A stretch of DNA of 64,000 nucleotides from DAONDQ01 sp035402645 (GTDB lineage Bacteria > Cloacimonadota > Cloacimonadia > Cloacimonadales > DAONDQ01). The notes beneath the pieces were generated by a model, which saw only the letters and a program-made list of their open reading frames with translations, did no database searches and was not told the origin of the DNA. A program made the position numbers and the translations under genes. The stretch spans positions 4,558 through 68,557 of the forward strand of contig DAONDQ010000003.1 of assembly GCA_035402645.1 (NCBI GenBank), written 5' to 3'. Positions 61,809-64,000 of the stretch are shown here, one piece after another (positions within the stretch are counted from its first letter, which is position 1; the number at the start of each line of letters is the position of its first letter).

Positions 61809-64000
61809 ATGAAAATGACGAAAATGTGCGGAATGCTTATGTTCCTGCTGATCCTCACCGCACAGTTGATGGGACTGACAACTGTACTTAGCGAGAATTT
61901 TAGTGGCTTGACCGCATCAGGCGGATCTACTGATATTTCATCTCAACTCGATACGAAACTTCAAACGACAGGCTGGACTGGCTCCAAGATATTTGAAAAT
62001 GCCGGTGAAGCTAAGATGGGTTCGAGCTCAGGAATGGGCTATATCATCACGAAAACAGTTGATATATCAGCTGCTTCCGGAGCTGCCACCCTTCAATTTG
62101 ATGCTCGTATTTATGGAACTGATGCCACTAAAACTATTCAAGTGTGGCATGCTGATGACGGTACTACCTTTACCCAGGTTGGAAGTGACATTACACTCAC
62201 CGCAACAATGACGACTTATACCGTCAATATTACCGGCGGAACAGCGAGTTCAAAGATTAAGATCACTGGAACTGCAGCTTCAGCTAATCGCTATTACCTG
62301 GATAACTTTCTTCTAACCCAGGCTGGCGGAACGAATAGTGTTCCTACCGTTACAACTACAGCTATTACGTCCATTACAAACACGACAGCTTCTTCAGGAG
62401 GAAACATTACTTCTGATGGTGGTGCTTCTGTCACTGAACGTGGTGTATGCTGGAACTTAACGGGTGCTCCTATTCTCACGGAAAGTCATACAAGTGATGG
62501 ATCAGGCAGTGGTGCTTATGCAAGTGCCATAACTGGTCTGACATTTGGTACGACGTATCATGTTCGAGCCTTTGCTACCAATAGCATTGGAACTGCCTAC
62601 GGTGCAGAAGTTGACTTTACAACCAGTGGTGGTGCTCCACCCTCAGCGCCTGTTGCCATTGCAGCCACATCCATCACAGGAACAAGCTTTGCCGCAAATT
62701 GGAATGCAGTATCCAATGCAAATTCATATCTTCTGGATGTTTCCACAAATTCTTCCTTCTCCAGTTACATATCAGGATACAATAGCTTGAGTGTATCCGG
62801 AACAACGCAATCCGTATCAGGTTTAGCCGTATCAACCACATATTATTATCGAGTCAGGGCAGTGAATACCATTGGAACAAGTGCCAACTCCATTACAATC
62901 ACTGTCACAACCTCTGCTTCAGATCCATATAGTGGCTATTATGACCCTGTGGCTGGTCTTTCCGGTACGGCTCTGAAGACTGCATTGCACACGCTCATCG
63001 CAACGAATACAAACTCAGATTATAGCGGTTCAAAGCTCTATTTGTATCAGACAGCTGATAATGTAAACGGCACAGTCCGTTGTGTATATACAGGACAGGA
63101 TTTTACAATCAACTCCACCTATGATGGAGCCACCAATCCGAATACTGAACATACATTTGCACAGAGTTGGTTTGGAACAACAGATGCCAGTATAAAAAAG
63201 GCAGATATCCATCATCTTTTTGCTACTAATTCTACGGTGAACTCTACTCGAAGTAATTACCCCTTCGATAATGTTACCAATATTACTTACACATCACCTT
63301 CTTATAATGGCTATGTTAGCTATAAAGGTACGAATGCATCCGGACAAACCGTGTTCGAACCTGCTGACCAGCATAAGGGTGATTGTGCCAGAGCACTTCT
63401 TTATTTTTCAGTCCGTTATAATATGAGTCTAAGTATTGACGGCGTGGATATGCTTCCCACAATGATCGCTTGGAACAGTCAGGATCCACCCGATACGAAG
63501 GAAATAAACCGCAACGCCAGTATCTATTCATTCATGCACAATCGCAATCCGTTTGTCGATCATCCGGAATATGTATCATCCATCTGGGGTGGAAGTGTGA
63601 CGAATACCACTGTTCAATTCGATCCTGCCAGTGCCATCGTGAATGAGAATGCAGGGACAGTAACACTTACCATCACCATCACAAATCCGAGTTCAACTGC
63701 TGCCACCACAGCTTCAATCGCTTTAACGGATGGTACTGCTACAGATGTTGGAAATTATACGACTCAGAATATAACCTTCCCTGCCGGCAGTTCAGTCAGC
63801 AAGACTGTTACGGTGACTATTACCGATGATGCTCTCGTGGAAGGAAATGAAACACTGGTATTCTTCCTGACGAATGTAAGCGGTGGTACCAGTGCCATGA
63901 TCGGTAGTTACGGAACATTCAATTTAACAATCAATGATAATGACATCCCAACTGTAACCGCTATCGCAGCAACGAATATCACTACTTCCGGTTTTACTGC
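61809..64000 (+). CDS. Third endonuclease I-family secreted protein, cut by the window edge
   Basis: Open to base 64000 (730 codons visible). ATG 61809 follows AGGAGAAGAAA. Signal peptide about 1-22; N-terminal jelly-roll-like domain (about 28-175); a beta domain with RGVCWNLTGAP (about 178-275); an Fn3-like domain (about 280-372); endonuclease I (about 377-595) with NTEHTFAQSWF and VNSTRSNYPF; Calx-beta (about 600-715); and the start of another domain. Same build as the large paralog at 14665, with fewer Fn3 units before the nuclease. It follows the C25 gene by 31 bases, perhaps in one transcript. The sorting tail would lie beyond the edge. Confidence 0.92.
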   Translation, partial: MKMTKMCGMLMFLLILTAQLMGLTTVLSENFSGLTASGGSTDISSQLDTKLQTTGWTGSKIFENAGEAKMGSSSGMGYIITKTVDISAASGAATLQFDARIYGTDATKTIQVWHADDGTTFTQVGSDITLTATMTTYTVNITGGTASSKIKITGTAASANRYYLDNFLLTQAGGTNSVPTVTTTAITSITNTTASSGGNITSDGGASVTERGVCWNLTGAPILTESHTSDGSGSGAYASAITGLTFGTTYHVRAFATNSIGTAYGAEVDFTTSGGAPPSAPVAIAATSITGTSFAANWNAVSNANSYLLDVSTNSSFSSYISGYNSLSVSGTTQSVSGLAVSTTYYYRVRAVNTIGTSANSITITVTTSASDPYSGYYDPVAGLSGTALKTALHTLIATNTNSDYSGSKLYLYQTADNVNGTVRCVYTGQDFTINSTYDGATNPNTEHTFAQSWFGTTDASIKKADIHHLFATNSTVNSTRSNYPFDNVTNITYTSPSYNGYVSYKGTNASGQTVFEPADQHKGDCARALLYFSVRYNMSLSIDGVDMLPTMIAWNSQDPPDTKEINRNASIYSFMHNRNPFVDHPEYVSSIWGGSVTNTTVQFDPASAIVNENAGTVTLTITITNPSSTAATTASIALTDGTATDVGNYTTQNITFPAGSSVSKTVTVTITDDALVEGNETLVFFLTNVSGGTSAMIGSYGTFNLTINDNDIPTVTAIAATNITTSGFT

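Noticed and set aside
1..64000. tRNA, rRNA, riboswitch or prophage genes
   Set aside because: No cloverleaf-like stretch, conserved rRNA segment, known riboswitch core or phage gene was recognised by eye; a covariance-model search was not possible.

Overview
The window looks like chromosomal DNA of a Gram-negative bacterium of the FCB superphylum, most like Candidatus Cloacimonadota. This is inference from gene content, not a database match. The strongest sign is a family of large secreted proteins ending in the same roughly 85-residue Ig-like tail: a YPNPFNPET-type motif, then an F/YNxRGQxVxTL strand, then GxYxLK and a final basic-hydrophobic strand. This is the type A C-terminal sorting signal of type 9 (Por) secretion. 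A V-type ATPase operon, gingipain-like and endonuclease I-like secreted enzymes and ordinary Shine-Dalgarno sites agree with this. No rRNA, tRNA, CRISPR array or intact insertion sequence was seen.

Layout. 1-1,047: end of a secreted beta-propeller-like protein. 1.1-2.7 kb: lipoprotein. 3.0-5.5 kb: leuS. 5.5-12.6 kb: two minus-strand cell-envelope operons (AMIN/TPR/HTH membrane protein, beta-barrel, glycosyltransferase and flippase-like protein; M48 peptidase, TPR protein and lytic transglycosylase). 13.0-18.9 kb: two tandem secreted endonuclease I paralogs. 18.95-19.2 kb: hairpin-rich REP-like intergenic repeat. 19.8-27.3 kb: V-type ATPase operon E-DUF2764-A-B-D-I-K; subunit K carries the full Na+-binding residue set known from Enterococcus hirae NtpK. 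27.4-28.4 kb: glutathione peroxidase, then a long gene-poor spacer with an 11-bp tandem array and the remnant of a MutS-family gene. 28.5-35.4 kb: two visibly AT-richer genes for secreted beta-helix proteins, one with a zinc phospholipase C-like head.

35.5-47.6 kb: MutS-family ATPase, secreted proteins, a half-length UvrC/Cho-type nuclease, purC, a response regulator, a coupled mini-ORF with a membrane metallopeptidase, a hybrid histidine kinase, and a secreted cohesin-phosphoesterase protein. 47.8-50.7 kb: glycolytic operon (PTS-IIA/CBS protein, class II aldolase, GAPDH). 50.9-56.9 kb: a protein with about twelve DxxGNDxY repeats, an MFS transporter and a U32 peptidase. 57.2-58.8 kb: a PlsC-like and an OlsB-like acyltransferase, plausibly an aminolipid pair. 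59.0 kb to the end: a C25 (gingipain-like) peptidase and a third endonuclease I paralog cut off by the window edge.

The most unusual items are the short-period tandem arrays in intergenic DNA (two of 11 bp; two of 7 bp that overlap the stop codons of converging genes), the decayed gene ends, the DxxGNDxY repeat protein, the membrane-tethered HTH protein and the perfect hairpins that lack U-tracts. I did not find one clearly new multi-gene system.
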